NCBI RefSeq assembly: GCF_011075055.1
Contig: NC_058145.1
Location: 12,583,894-12,647,893 of the forward strand
Direction: 5' to 3'
Source of the DNA: Mangifera indica
Lineage: Eukaryota; Streptophyta; Magnoliopsida; Sapindales; Anacardiaceae
Length of the DNA: 64,000 nt
Positions 35,855 through 48,354 of this stretch are shown piece by piece. How positions within the stretch are numbered: the stretch's first letter is position 1; every line of letters begins with the position of its first letter. The position numbers and the translations under genes are program-made. The notes below the pieces were generated by a model. It was not told the origin of the DNA, made no database searches, and saw nothing but the letters and a program-made list of their open reading frames with translations.

Positions 35855-36390
35855 CTAAAGCCGTGATAGCTGTAGAGCCTTGCTGCTACTTTGCTCATTG
35901 ACCTCTCCTCTCTCATCTCCTTCACTTTCTCCCTTTTCATTAGCCTCCTCCTCTGCTTCCTCTACCATCTGCTCATATCAACAATTGCTTTAATAAAAAT
36001 CATGAACTCATTTTTATCCATTTCCTACAAGCATCAAGGCAGTTAAAAGCTTGTAACATGAATGAATAAATGATAATTCTGGCATGATGGTGCTTGTAAC
36101 ATGAATGAATAAATTATTGAAGTCAGCTGCTTTGATATCAAGAAAGAGAGAACCTTTCTAGTGATGTTTGGGGAGAGGGAAGAGAATGGGTGAACAAGAT
36201 GAGTCTTGATGCGAAGCAAGGCATCCTTGGCGAGGCCATGAACCGCAACACTCACCACGCTCTCCAAGAATTGGCGGGCATTTTCCAAAGCATCAGCCGG
36301 AACAGCAGCAGCTTTAAGCTTATCCAACAATCTTTCCTTCATCGCTATCAGATTCCTCCTAAGAGTATCAGCTGCCATAACCATCACCAT
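35855..36390 (-). CDS. small helical protein with acidic tail, unknown function
   Basis: Two exons, 36390..36154 and 35968..35855, join in frame to 116 aa. Exon 1 begins MVMVMAADTLRRNLIAMKER and holds an amphipathic helical stretch through ENARQFLESVVSVAVHGLAK and IKTHLVHPF. Exon 2 is strongly acidic (MVEEAEEEANEKGESEGDER), ends ALQLSRL, and stops at 35855-35857. Clean splice sites and exact phase support a real gene. I do not recognise the family. The reading frame is also open for several codons upstream of the Met at 36390, after a possible acceptor (AAGCAG), so the start could be further out. It is convergent with HAC1. Confidence 0.55.
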
Positions 36391-36401
36391 TTTCCGCTCG
36401 T

Positions 36402-36640
36402 CTAGCTTTGTTGAGCTCCTGCTTGTGTTGATTTTAAATGCATAGTGAGGAGAGTATAGCTCTCCTTGTCCACTCCCAATTGGGCAATATCATTTATGGT
36501 GCTAGAAGTAGTGGTATTCATTTCATCTTTAACACCCATTCTCCTAAAATATTCTATCCATTTTTGGTTGAAAAGGGCTGTGTCGTGCGGGATAACCAGC
36601 TGATGAACACCACTTAATTGTACCAAGGATTTGTCTGTAT
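36402..36640 (-). other. possible exon or relic upstream of the acidic-tail gene
   Basis: An open frame on the minus strand follows an acceptor-like TATAG at 36641. It includes LVQLSGVHQLVIPHDTALFN and WIEYFRRMGVKDE, and ends at a TAG (36402-36404) just before the acidic-tail gene. It has no ATG near its start. It may be a terminal exon of a degraded gene or part of a longer version of the neighbour. The composition looks protein-like but the family is not recognised. Confidence 0.3.
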
Positions 36641-36880
36641 CTATAGAAGAGAAATTGTAATACTTTTTTTATTAAAAAAATAGTTATTTGCATAAAGTGC
36701 CAATATTTTGGCCAAAAAATTTCATAATTTATTAAAAAATAATATTTTTATTATAAATAAAATAAAACTATATATACCTATTTTAAGTACATAAATAGAT
36801 ACATATTTACTATGTGTTATTATATGATTGAATGAATTAAGGTTAAATTAATATTTAATAATGTAATGACACATATAATT

Positions 36881-37250
36881 ACGACTGGATTCGAACCGAG
36901 TTTGTTCGAGTTCGAGCTCAAGCTCGAACTCGATTCGAACAACCCCAAAATGTGCTCAGCTTAAGTAAGCTCGAACTAGAGTTTAAAAGTTTAATATTTT
37001 CGAGCTTGACCTTTGAAGTGGTTAGCTCGCGAAGTTACAAATTTTGATACAAAATAACATCGTTTTAACCAATATGCATTAAAATAATACCGTTTTAATA
37101 ATAAGCTAAACTAATAGTTCAATTCAAGTTCAAGTTTGAGCTCATATGTAGTGAGATCAATAAACCTAAATTTAAGCTCAAGTTCGGTTCTACACATATC
37201 AAGCAGAAATTGAACTCAAACGAACTCAAATTTGGTTTGGTTTTAACTCT
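36881..37250. mobile_element. MULE-like MITE, family 1, degenerate copy 2
   Basis: A 370-bp relative of 2070-2400. It starts ACGACTGGATTCGAACCGAG and has the GAGCTCAAGCTCGAACTCGA-type repeats. It keeps both internal AAAATAA(C/T)A(T/C)CGTTTT motifs, which match the AAAACGACACCGTTTT pair of copy 1. Flanks ACATATAATT (36871-36880) and ACATATAAGT (37251-37260) agree at 9 of 10 bases. Loss of CG pairs to TG/CA relative to copy 1 suggests decay after methylation. Confidence 0.7.
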
Positions 37251-37260
37251 ACATATAAGT

Positions 37261-38054
37261 ATGTATTTATATGTATATATAAAATAAATACATATAATAT
37301 TTCTAATTAAAATATCTTCTCATATAAGTTATAATGAGGGTTTTTAAAACTAGAAAAAACTGTTATTATAATATATAAATAATTTGAAAAAAGAAAAAGA
37401 ATAATATTTTTACATATGGTATTTTAACGTTTTAAATATAATAATTCAACTTTTTTCTAAATTTAAAAACCCATAACTTAAATTAGACAATTTAAATTTG
37501 ACAAGAATCTTATCATAATTACAACTTTCACACCATTGTTACCATTGTAGCCATCTCAACATCTTACAGCCTTAACACTTTTTGAATTAAAACCAAACAA
37601 ATTAACCATCAATCATTGAAACAAATCTCACTATAAGGATAAATCTTAACATAAAAAATGTTGGCTCCCATGAATACAACGGAAACATCGAAATTATAAG
37701 TAAAGTTGGTTGGTTGGTTGGTTGGTTGGTTAGGGTAGTGAAGGTGTTAAGGTAAATTTGATATTTTCGAGGAGAAATGTTTTACGGCCAAATCATTGAT
37801 GGGAAAATTTAATCATTTATTTAATATTAGGGTCCATATGTTGGAAAACAAAATTATTCACGGGTAATAGAAATTATTATTAAATTTTGTGGTTAAAGGG
37901 AAATTTGAGTAAAAAACAAGGGCGGAAGTGGGAGAGAAAATATATCGAAGCTAGGGTTCAAGCCTCAAACTCAAGGTCTCAGCAGAACAGAATACGGAGG
38001 CAGAAGCAACTAAAAGAAAAGCAAGAAAAGAGAGAAGTAAGAAACAGAGACAAA
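37261..38054. other. intergenic and bL20m upstream region
   Basis: AT-rich, with a TTGG tetranucleotide microsatellite at about 37705-37731. It should include the bL20m promoter and leader. The open frame before the ATG at 38055 is highly basic but lacks an upstream ATG. Confidence 0.45.
37705..37731. repeat. (TTGG)n microsatellite
   Basis: About six and a half TTGG units. Confidence 0.9.
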
Positions 38055-41000
38055 ATGATGAATAAGAAGGCAATATTGAAACTAGCAAAAGGGTTCAGGG
38101 GAAGAGCCAAAAACTGCATAAGAATCGCCAGAGAAAGAGTTGAGAAGGCCTTGCAATATTCATATAGAGACAGACGCAACAAGAAGCGAGACATGCGCTC
38201 CCTCTGGATTCAACGTATAAATGCTGGCACTCGTCAACACGGAGTCAGTCTTCTATTTCTTTGCTTTTCTATTTGCGTTATTCTTCTTATTGAAATTTTA
38301 TTTGTGCCATTCGACACTACCCGTCATCACACACTTTAAGAACCACTAAATGTATTTATATGATTTACTAACTTATCTGTTTAGCTCATAACGATTCCCG
38401 GCTTCATTTTCTTTAACTACTTCCTTGCACACTAACCCCATCTAGATTATTGTCAACTTGATAATCTTTGTTTAAACATGCATTACTATTTCTATCTGAT
38501 TAGTAATTTTCAGTATTAAGACTGTGTTTCTTTTTTCATTTAAAATGTCTATTCGATTGAGGTATTCAGTTCAGTCCACTTCAGTCATTTTAATTCTTCT
38601 AATTCCCAAAAGTTGGAATTCAATTTCAAAAGGAACTTGAATGAGTGGGAAATTCAAGAACATTTAATGCCTATGAGGGTACTTAAACTTGGAGATATGA
38701 CAATTGATGAAATTAATAAAGATTTAGAGGCCCCTGGCGGTTTTCCTTTTAAATCTTATCTGAACTGATGTTGGTGATTTCAAACGTTGATGATTTGGAA
38801 GTCTAAAGTTTCTTTTTTTTTTTCAAAATCCAAATTTTTGCGTGGGTTTAGCTGAAGGTAAAATCAATGCTCGAAGTAATCCAAAGAAAGTATTCTTTGA
38901 TGAATCTTTCTCCCTCTTTGTCTGTGATGTGTTGAAGAAGTTTTGAGACTTCTAATCACCTTTTCTTTCATGTTTTAATGGCTTCAAGTTTGTTATGGTA
39001 GCGTGTTCAGTCATCCAGTGAGCCATTTCTTACGAGAATTTAGTAGCCTCTAGAAAAGGCACGAAGCCAAAACCCCTTGGAGATGTTTTGTTTCAGTTCT
39101 TCTTTTGGTTGATTTGTCTAAAGAGAACAGTTGGATTTATGGCATGAAAAAGAAGAAAACAGTAATGATTTATATGGAAAAAATTTACCTTTTTCCTTTA
39201 CTTTGGGCTTTGATGCCAAATTTCTAGATAGTTCCTTTTCCTTTAGTCATCTCAATTTGAAAGAGTTTCAGGCTAATTTTGTATTGTTTGTGGTCCATTT
39301 TGTTCTTTGTGGATTACTATCCACCAATGTATCTCTTTACTAAATTTATTGTTTCTTTTAAAAAACTACTAATTCTTATTCTACCTACTCAATATAATTA
39401 TGATCAATACTCATTACATCTCATGTTTTGTTGATGCTGTTTGGTTGAAATGAGATTGATGAGGCAAAACTGATGGCTTGTTGTCTTTCTTCTTATTAGT
39501 GGTGGTGGTGGTAGTTGGGGAGTGGCCAGGTTTTGATGAAAGAACATGGAGTAGTGTATGTAGTGTAATTTGCTTTGTTTGGTAAAATAACTAATTCAAA
39601 TTTAGATAAAAGCTACAATATTGCCCTTTTATGCTCATACAAAAATTTCTTGAATTCAGCATTAATAAAAAAAATACCAGAACACGTTACTGTCTGTTTC
39701 GTTTGTATATTTAATATAATTGTTGCTTTAAGAAGAGGGGATACTTAAAATCTCTTAGAAAAGATGTTTTGTTTGGGAGATTAAAAGCTAATTGATGCAA
39801 TATCAAAATCTAGTTTAAAAACTAAAAATAATTGAAAGTTTCTTTTCTTGCTTTTGTGATGCTGTATTGAATTACATATAAAATATGTCTTGGTTTTATC
39901 CTAGTTTTAGAAAATTGTCTCCAGATCGTGAATCAAACTCTCTTAATGACTTTCAGACCAAAAAGAAACTCTGTCTTAGTCTTGTTTGGAACAAGTGCTA
40001 TCGGCCTGCTTGACAGGTCAAAGTTTAACCTTAAAAGTAAACATAAGGTAAAAATGTCAAAGATATGATCCTAAGTGATTAATTCACTGGGGTGTTTTTT
40101 TTTTCCTTTCAGTTGAGTTTAGCATCTGTAGCTGATTTTGCTGCAAAATTTTATTAACTTTTAACAAAGGTTGCTGTGCTGTCTTTTCTGTGATTTCTAT
40201 AATTTGTTGTGGTGTTAAATCTCTGTGTTAGGCCCCTTTTTCCTCAAGTGTTCTTAAAGCTGTCTCAATCTTTAAACATAATCTGGAAGTTAAGTAATGG
40301 ACAAGTGAGGTCAGTGAATTTGGAAGATTTAAACTTTTTCATCTTTCATACATTTGTGGAAATCACCTTACAGAAATATTTACAATTCCTGATGCGCTGT
40401 TGTCTTAAAATTTGACTGGTGTGAAGCCACTTAACTTGTTAACTTATAGTAGACATTTAATAGTTTAGCATATTGCAAGTATGTGATGAAATTAGTGTTT
40501 TGCTGGCAGGAGTGGATGACAGTTTTACACTCAAATATTGAATTCTTGATTATAAGAGGTGCAAAAGTCTAGTAGAGTTGTTAGTTTTGACTTGTGGAAC
40601 ACCTTAAGTTATATTCAGTCATCTCTTCACTTGAAGAAAAAGATAAAAGTATTCTCCCTGGTTTGATTTCCATTCAGTAAAATCACTCAAGACATAGATT
40701 AAATATTTTTGCAGAAAATAAAAGAAAAAAATTAAGAGGCAATGTATTAAAACCTTGAATATTGGAAATTTGGGAACATACTGACAAAGTTTTACAATCA
40801 TTAGTTGTCACTCCAACAGAACCTTAAAGGACCTTTAAGAACACTAAACCTTGATTGGATTGTTCTGCATATTGAAGTTTAGTTTTAACATTTTTTATGT
40901 TCTAGGTCAACAAGTATCAAGTCCATAAGTTGCTTCGGCTGAGCAATGCATGGGCTGTGTGCTATGTTTGATAATCCAAAGTAAAGGTGGAGGTATCTAA

Positions 41001-41497
41001 CTGTTGTTTTGTTTTGGAAAAATTATAAATCTGGAGAGGTTATAGTGCCTATTGTGTTAAATGTACTTTATACATCAACAATATTTACTTGTTGTAACAG
41101 AGTGAAGGCTGAATGGGCAGAGCCTTGGAGAAAATACAGTCAAATCGTGGTAGCACAAATACTGTGTGGTTACTATAGGAGTTTAGCATTCCCGCATCTC
41201 ATTACCTTTATCCATTCTGATGTAGGCAAACACATGTAGGCTTTTTTTTTGCGATGGTACTGGAGGGCTACTAACTTTAATTAATTTCTCATTTTTGTTA
41301 ACCAGGTTAACTATGGTAACTTTATGCATGGGTTACTGAAGGAGAACATCCAACTGAACAGGAAAGTTCTGTCAGAAATAGCAATGCATGAACCTTATAG
41401 TTTCAAGGCCCTTGTAGACGTCTCTCGGGAGGCTTTTCCTGGCAACAAAAACATTGTGCTTCCTCCCAGAAAGGCGAACATTCCAATAAACGTGTAA
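38055..41497 (+). CDS. mitochondrial-type large ribosomal subunit protein bL20m
   Basis: Two exons, 38055..38243 and 41306..41497, split by a 3,062-bp intron, encode 126 aa. The protein starts [20 protein letters not shown] and continues with [40 protein letters not shown] and [20 protein letters not shown]. It ends [14 protein letters not shown]...NIPINV. This is the bacterial L20 fold, an early-assembling 23S rRNA binder. Nuclear plant L20 of this length without a plastid presequence is the mitochondrial form; plastid L20 is usually encoded in the plastome. Two adjacent ATGs (38055, 38058) could serve as start. The splice falls exactly at HG|VNYG, phase 0. Confidence 0.9.
38244..41305 (+). 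other. 3-kb intron of bL20m
   Basis: T-rich intron with the GTCAGT donor at 38244 and the AACCAG acceptor at 41305. ORFs inside it (39131-39343, 40209-40415, 41009-41239) have no domain features. No transposon ends or nested gene were recognised. Confidence 0.7.
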
Positions 41498-42866
41498 AAC
41501 TATTCATTTGGATTACTCATACTTAGATTACCTTTTACTGCATGTCTAAATCAAAACGATAAGGGACTTCACATCATTGCAAATGGAAGTTTACCTGATG
41601 TGAGTGAATATCTGGTACATGTTATTGATGAATTTCGTTAGGTTTCTGGATGTTGGATTTAATGGAATCTCCTTGCCAAAGGTTTGATGGTTGATACTTA
41701 ATTGTCAGTCTATTTTCATATCTTTTGCTCTGGTTAAGATGTGAAAGTAGCACCAATTGAACAGGTTCAACTGGTTGAATCGAGTGTGTAAGGTGCCTGC
41801 ACTGCTATTAACTATCATTAACTTATGTTAATTTATGCTCTAATTTGAAACATTGATAATTTCTCTCCAAACAGTTGAAACTGAAGGCTCATATTTAAAA
41901 AAAGAATTCAGTCAGGCTGGAAATTCCAGACAACAGATTATGATACTGGAGGAAGTTTGTGTGGATGTCTTTCCATTATAAATTCCTTCTTCCTTTTCTT
42001 ACGTATCCTTAACAATATCTAACATGTATAACTATAATAAGTTGGATAAGCTACACTTATTATTTAAACAAGCATTATTTATACCAGCAAACTATTTATA
42101 CACATTATTAATATACATTTTCTATTTTTGATAACTGGGAAATTTTGTCAAACTTTGTTGTAAAGACAAACTTTAGAGCACAATGATTAAATCATAATCA
42201 CTATATTAGATATGTTCGGGTTTCATTTTATATACTCTCGTTATTTGATCATAAATTGATTAGTCCAAGTTTTTTTAACATGAGTGAATGAGTTATTCGA
42301 ACTTTGGGTTTTCACAAAAAACTTTTTTCTTTAACCACTGAAACTAATTCCAAAGATTTTTTATATATAATTTGTATATATAGATTTTTTTTTAGATATG
42401 ATTATTTTAATTAATATTCATCAAAAATAAATTATGGACAACGAGCATTAATAATACAATTTTTTTTTTTTTTTTGCTTTTTTAATTGTTTTTTGAAAGA
42501 ATTTAGTTTGGCATTTGGCTGTGAATGTAGGGTGGTGTTCTCCTTATTTAAAATTAATTAAATTAATCCACTCAATTTTTAGACGCAAAATTCCCGCGAC
42601 AACAAAAATAATTGGAACCACTTCTTCAATGGGTAACAATGAATTAATTTAATTTTCATGGAAACTTTTAGGATGTATAAGACTTAGGAGGGAAGAAAGA
42701 AACGCATTGATTGAGCACACTGTTAGTTAATTTCATTATTTGTTTCGGAATTACAAGAAGAAGATTCAATTCCGTTTTTCAGATTTTTTAAAATATCCAC
42801 GGTTGTTGAATTCGAGGTGCAGCGCACGGAGGAGGAGGAGCTTCGGCAAAATCGACGTCGGGGACG
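41498..42866. other. intergenic and rhomboid upstream region
   Basis: Contains the bL20m 3' UTR, AT-rich sequence with a T-tract near 42461-42475, and the promoter and 5' UTR of the rhomboid gene. No gene is seen. Confidence 0.5.
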
Positions 42867-45800
42867 ATGGACGCATCACCAATGGCGGTGAGAAGAGAAT
42901 CAGCGTCACCAGTATCAGGAACATTGCCGTCGCAGGCGAATGATTGGGGCGAACTCGGGTCATTTAAGCGGCGTTTTACGTGGGCGGTACCTTTGTTCGC
43001 TGTAGCTAACAGTGTTATGTTTATAATTACAATGTATGTTAATGACTGTCCGAAGAATACTGGGACTTCTTGTTTGGGGAGATTTTTGGGGAGATTTTCG
43101 TTTCAGCCTTTGAAACAGAACCCGCTGCTTGGACCTTCTCCTCAAACGTGAGTTTGGGTTTTTTTAGATAATTTTTTATTTGTTTTTAATGTTTTTGAGA
43201 TAGTGTGTTAATGTTTTTATATGTTGATTTTCTGGCTGTGAGTGATGTAAAGACTTTTGGTTATCGTCATTTCATGCGTTGGATGAGTTAATGATGTAGA
43301 GGAAGTCTGATATAGATTATTTGAAGAAATTATCAGGCGTAAAGCCATTAGTTTCATGTTTATCAAAGATTGTGGAGTTCTTTAACAGCTTCGGTTCTGA
43401 ACTCAAGTTTGTTAAGTGAGTAGCTCGAAGGGATTAGATGGAGTTTAAAAACATAGTGAAACTTTTGGAAACTGACTTGTTTTATATGTGTGGCATAGAG
43501 TTATGTCTAGCAGTTAATCTAGAAGTTTAGCAAATTTTTTATTTGTGCAAAAATGAGGCGAGGAAATATGTGATCAGTCTCAGTATGGATCACACTAGAA
43601 GAATGGGGTAACAGTTATTTCATCCCTTGTCTTGTATGGATATTTTTTTGTACAGAAAATGGATATAGTTACAGCTTCCTTCTGTTAGGAATCCATCATT
43701 TCTGTCATAGTAGGTGCATTGCTTTTTCAATTCTGGTGGAATTTACTTTCTGTGTGATCTTGGGCTTAATTTTCCTCTCATGTTATAAATTTTTGACGAA
43801 ATATGGGAAAAAGGTGAAACTGTCAAGGTAGAATGTACTAAGATAATTTGCCTCAGGGCTATCTCTGAGGTGCTGAATGTGTACCTTCAACATATGATGT
43901 TTAAATTTGTTTCACTGGAGCTATTGAAAATTTTGAATTAAATATATAAAGTTCGAATATGCATGTGAAGAACATAGTACATATTTATGAAAACTGATGT
44001 TTTGTACTTAAAATTATTCCCATATGTTCCTATTTCTTCAGATTAGAGAAGATGGGTGCTATGGTAATAGGTAAGGTGACAAAACAACACCAAACATGGC
44101 GCCTTTTAACTTATGCGTGGTTGCACGGTGGGGTTTTTCATCTACTTACAAATATGTTGAGTCTTCTATTCATTGGAGTTCGGCTTGAACAAGAATTTGG
44201 GTTTGGTATGCATCTAGATTCTCATCTTCATTGTTATCAAAATTGTCTTGTTTTTACATAATCTCTAGACTGAATGGTTGACAAAGCCACCCGTTGGGCC
44301 CAACTTTAATTTGGGTTTTCAGTTACTAAGGAGTATTACTTATAAATCGTTAATAATAATTTATTATGTTGTTTGAAACAGGAAACTTTATATCTTCCCA
44401 TATGTCTAATGCCTTTGATCATGGATATTTAAGTGTATTCAAACATTGTAAACTTAAACCACGTGCTAGTAATTGTTTATTTGTGTTGATTGATATTTAT
44501 AGTTCTATTTAATCACATGGCTGCCTCACCTCTTTTTTCTGATGCCATATCTTTTTAAATAAATTAATTTGGAAAAAATCAATAAAATAAGACCTCTGCA
44601 GTAATAATTTTGTATTGCGGTCATATGCCTGATTTAATTTCTTTGATTATGATTTGATAGGCTTGCAACTTCACTAGGTAAGGGCTATCAAAAACAAAGT
44701 GCAGAAAAGAAGAGATCCCTGCTGAATTATTATTTGGTCTTTTTTAAATTTGGATAATTGTTCTTTCATGTGATGAAATTGTTTGAAAGAAGAGGTTGCT
44801 ATACATTAAAGAAAGATGTAAAAGTTTTTCAAACTTGCATGTGGAACTCCTTCAGTCAATTAATTTTTGGGTTTGAAGTTCTAAACCGATAGAATTTTGC
44901 TTTACAGTTCGAATTGGGTTGCTTTATGTCATATCTGGCTTCGGTGGCGGTATAATGTCAGCTCTTTTTCTAGAACAAGGTATCTCCGTCGGCGCCTCTG
45001 GTGCACTTTTTGGGTTATTGGGAGCCATGCTTTCTGAGCTTATTGCTAATTGGACCATATATGCAAATAGGGTACATAAACTTTCCCTAAACTCTAACAG
45101 AAATTTCTACTAAATATTTCATATCTTCATATTAGCTTACAGTTAAAAAGATTGTGTGCAGTTTGCAGCGATGCTGACTCTCATTTTCGTTATCTTAGTA
45201 AATTTGGCCATGGGAATCCTTCCACATGTGGACAACTTTGCTCATATTGGAGGTTTTCTTTCTGGTTTGCTCCTTGGCTTTGTGTTACTGATCCGCCCCC
45301 AGTTTGGATGGGTTAGCCAAAAAAGTGTTCCTCCAGGATACATTATAACTTCATTCAAGTCTAAACATAAGACATATCAATATGTACTGTGGCTTCTCTC
45401 TCTGATTCTATTGATTTTCGTGTAAGACCTAAAATTCTTTTCTGCAATTTCTGAATTTTTATAATTTGTTTTATTCCTTGTAATGAACTGTAAAAGTACC
45501 TTTAAAGTGCATAAATAGGCTAACTATTAGGAAGCTACTTTTGCGTATTAGTAAACTGTTATTGGACCTCTTCTACTCTTACCTATCCCAGCCTATAATT
45601 TATAGATAACCGGTATTTCAGTTTTATTAGCCTTTTTGTTTCACCCTGTTTTTTGGTGAAGGACCTCTCGTTGTTGATGGCACAAAATGGTTAACAGAAG
45701 GCATTGTTAATTTATCAATCATTAAATGCAATGAGCGAGTAGGGAAGTCATTGTCATTATTAGTTTCATACTCATGGGTGTTTGGTATTATTGCCTTTTG

Positions 45801-46658
45801 GGAATTCTCTTAACAGCAGTGCTGTAATTTTGACAGATTTACTCTTGGTCTGGTTCTGCTATGGCATGGAGTTAACTTGAATGATTATTGTTCCTGGTGT
45901 CATTTTATGAGTTGTGTCCCTACCTCGTTATGGAAATGCAAAGCACTAGAAGTTTCTTGTCAGGTAAATGAGGCAAACACTCTCTTTTTTTTCAGACATA
46001 CGGGCAAGCACTTTTTGCTCTTCTTGTTTTCATTTTGTTTGTTAACTTCCTAGTCACTATGCGGCATTTATTCTAGACTAAGCTGAGAAAAATTAGTAGG
46101 CAATTGCTTGTGATGGTGTTGCTGTGAATGTGGAATTTTTAGATGATGAAATCTCACTTAAGTATGGAAATCATTAATGGAACATAAGAATAAAGCTAAT
46201 ACTCCATAAATTCTCAAGGACTAAGTTACCAGAAATAAATTTTGGGTTTGAATGACAGTAATATATTCTGTTTGTCTTTCTTTACTATTAAAAAGCATTG
46301 AAAGTGACACATGTAAGCCAATCTAAAAGTTTTAACCTACTGTATCGTGTAATTCGGTTTTTTAAGTATGCTGAAGTCCTGAGTCAAGGGGAGGGTTTTG
46401 CATGTAATGCAGCCTAAACTGACGAAAAAACCGTGATTTTAGAGAAAGATGAGTTCTGACATGCTTTTATTATCAGTACTCTGTAATGATAATGGATGTA
46501 GTCTTTCTATTTATGGACTTCCATTGGTGCAGTTGACCCATATTGGAAACCAAGTGAATTTGACATGCGGTGACTCTGGAAAAAGCAGCATTTATCCATT
46601 GTCCGAGGCTGATACTCGGGGAAAGCTTGATGCTCTGTGTTCTGAGTTTTGCAGTTGA
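42867..46658 (+). CDS. rhomboid-like intramembrane serine protease (RBL family)
   Basis: Six exons, 42867..43147, 44042..44205, 44908..45071, 45162..45421, 45837..45963 and 46533..46658, encode 373 aa. The first hydrophobic span is [20 protein letters not shown]. The rhomboid core has [20 protein letters not shown] with RLEQEFGF, the catalytic serine in [16 protein letters not shown], and the catalytic histidine in [19 protein letters not shown]. Ser and His form the catalytic dyad, so the enzyme should be active and cleave transmembrane substrates within the membrane. Plant relatives RBL1/RBL2 act in the secretory pathway, but location cannot be read here. A further span ([20 protein letters not shown]) precedes a cysteine-rich C-terminal tail ([23 protein letters not shown]), typical of this plant branch. 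The exact paralogue was not assigned. Confidence 0.9.
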
Positions 46659-47869
46659 CACATAGGATGAAGGAGAAGACCAGAGGTTCCTTGAGCCGAT
46701 TCTCTAAACAATGTAAGTCATTTTTATCTGTAGAGAACATGTTATCCTGTGTCTCTGTTGCACATTCTTCTGGCTATCAGTTTTTCAATCGTTCAATTGT
46801 TGACATAGATCGTGCTGTTCCTCTGGTGTCAGCTATCCCCTAAAAATTTCGATACAGTCCATAAATAAAATTTAAAAGTATAAAACTAACTAACCAATAT
46901 ACGTCTGTGATATATTAAATTTCCTTTTGAGAAAGAGTTTCTGATAAAGGAATAAAATTATGTACACATTCTTTAGTTTTTAAGTTTGAATGTGTCACCT
47001 TTAACTGCAAAGTACTCCCCAAGAGTAATTTGAGTAACAAAATAAAAGATCTCATATATAAGTGAATATGAGTTTAGGTCTGTTTTGACAATATATCATA
47101 ATCAAACTCTTAATTTACCTAATTTAGTGGTTATGAGATCGATCATTAGATTCGAAATTTGTTAAATATGATTGATTAACTTAATATAATGATCCAATTT
47201 AAATGGGGTTTCTCGTATGCTTGGTTTGATTGATTTTGTCACATTCTTTATTATTAATTCTTATTGATTTAAATTTATCTTTAATTTTGATGACTGTATA
47301 TGCGTAACTTTAAGAACAAAGTACGAAAATAGAAATGTTTTTTATTTCAATCATATCACTGCTTAAACATGAAGATGAGGGTTAAAGACAAAAATAATGG
47401 GACTGAAAAACCCTTTTCCTAACTTTTATTCCATCGAATCAAGGGAAGAACTGCTTGCTCGTGGGCTTCAGATTTAGCAAAAGCCAGAGAATAATATACC
47501 CTAGTAATCAATATGGCGTCGCTTGCAAAAAAGGGTTGTAATTTTCACAATTTGAATCCCTGAAAACTGAACAAGTGATGGGTTTATTGTGTAGCATATT
47601 TGCAACAAGAAAAAGTGTGGAGGCACAAAACCAATTTGGTTCAATAAACTATAAAGGACAAGAGTTGTGTTACGTACATAAATAATCTATATAATTTTAT
47701 ACACAAAAAATATGTTATGTTGTAATTAAATAGTTTTAAATTTGAGATAAAACAACATATAATCATATGGGAATATAACATTGATTGTGCACATAATTTG
47801 ATTGAAAGGACAATTCCATGGATACCCATTTGGCAAAGGTTGGTGACAAAACTAATTTTGGAAATAAGT
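46659..47869. other. rhomboid 3' UTR and intergenic
   Basis: AT-rich. The small ORFs at 46649-46843 and 47641-47895 show no domains. No gene is seen. Confidence 0.5.
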
Positions 47870-48354
47870 GGCCCAAAAGACTTATTCCCACTCAAGGTTT
47901 AATCTATTTTCAAAGTTTTACATACAAGGTTTTAAAAATTTAAATACCCATTTATCATTCAACTTTCTTTAAATTTTTCAAATAGTTATAAGGGTAAAAC
48001 CTTCTTAATTCAAAATACTAACAATTCTTTCCCATTTAAAGGTTTGAAAAGTTGCACTTTCCCTCTAAGGTTTGATTTTTCTAAATCTAATTACCACTTT
48101 GGGAAAGTCGTTAATTGGCCTTTCCACCACTTCCCTCCTCAATAGTTTCTCCACGTAAAAACAATCGAAAATTTGATCAAAATGGTTGGATCACACAGAT
48201 CCATACATATTGATCTATATATCATTTAATCGTTTGTGCATCTGTCAAACGATACACAAATATGAACGTCATCCTTTGGATTTGGGTTTTTAAAACCCAG
48301 CGGGTGGAGCTTTGGGAAGGGACTAAATGTTGGGTGGGAACAAGTCTTTTGGCC
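47870..48354. mobile_element. MITE, family 2, copy 4
   Basis: A 485-bp element with ends GGCCCAAAAGACTTATTCCC and GGGTGGGAACAAGTCTTTTG plus GCC, inverted copies of each other. Inside the left end is CTCAAGGTTTAATC. Flanks GAAATAAGT (47861-47869) and GAAATAAAT (48355-48363) match at 8 of 9 bases. No transposase is present. It is the best-preserved copy for defining the family. Confidence 0.8.

Noticed and set aside
37790..37830. GGCCAAATCATTGATGGG as another family-2 MITE end
   Set aside because: Similarity fades after GGCCAAA, and there is no partner end or target duplication.
37887..38054. Longer N-terminus for bL20m
   Set aside because: The extended frame has no ATG, and homologous L20 proteins start at MNKK.
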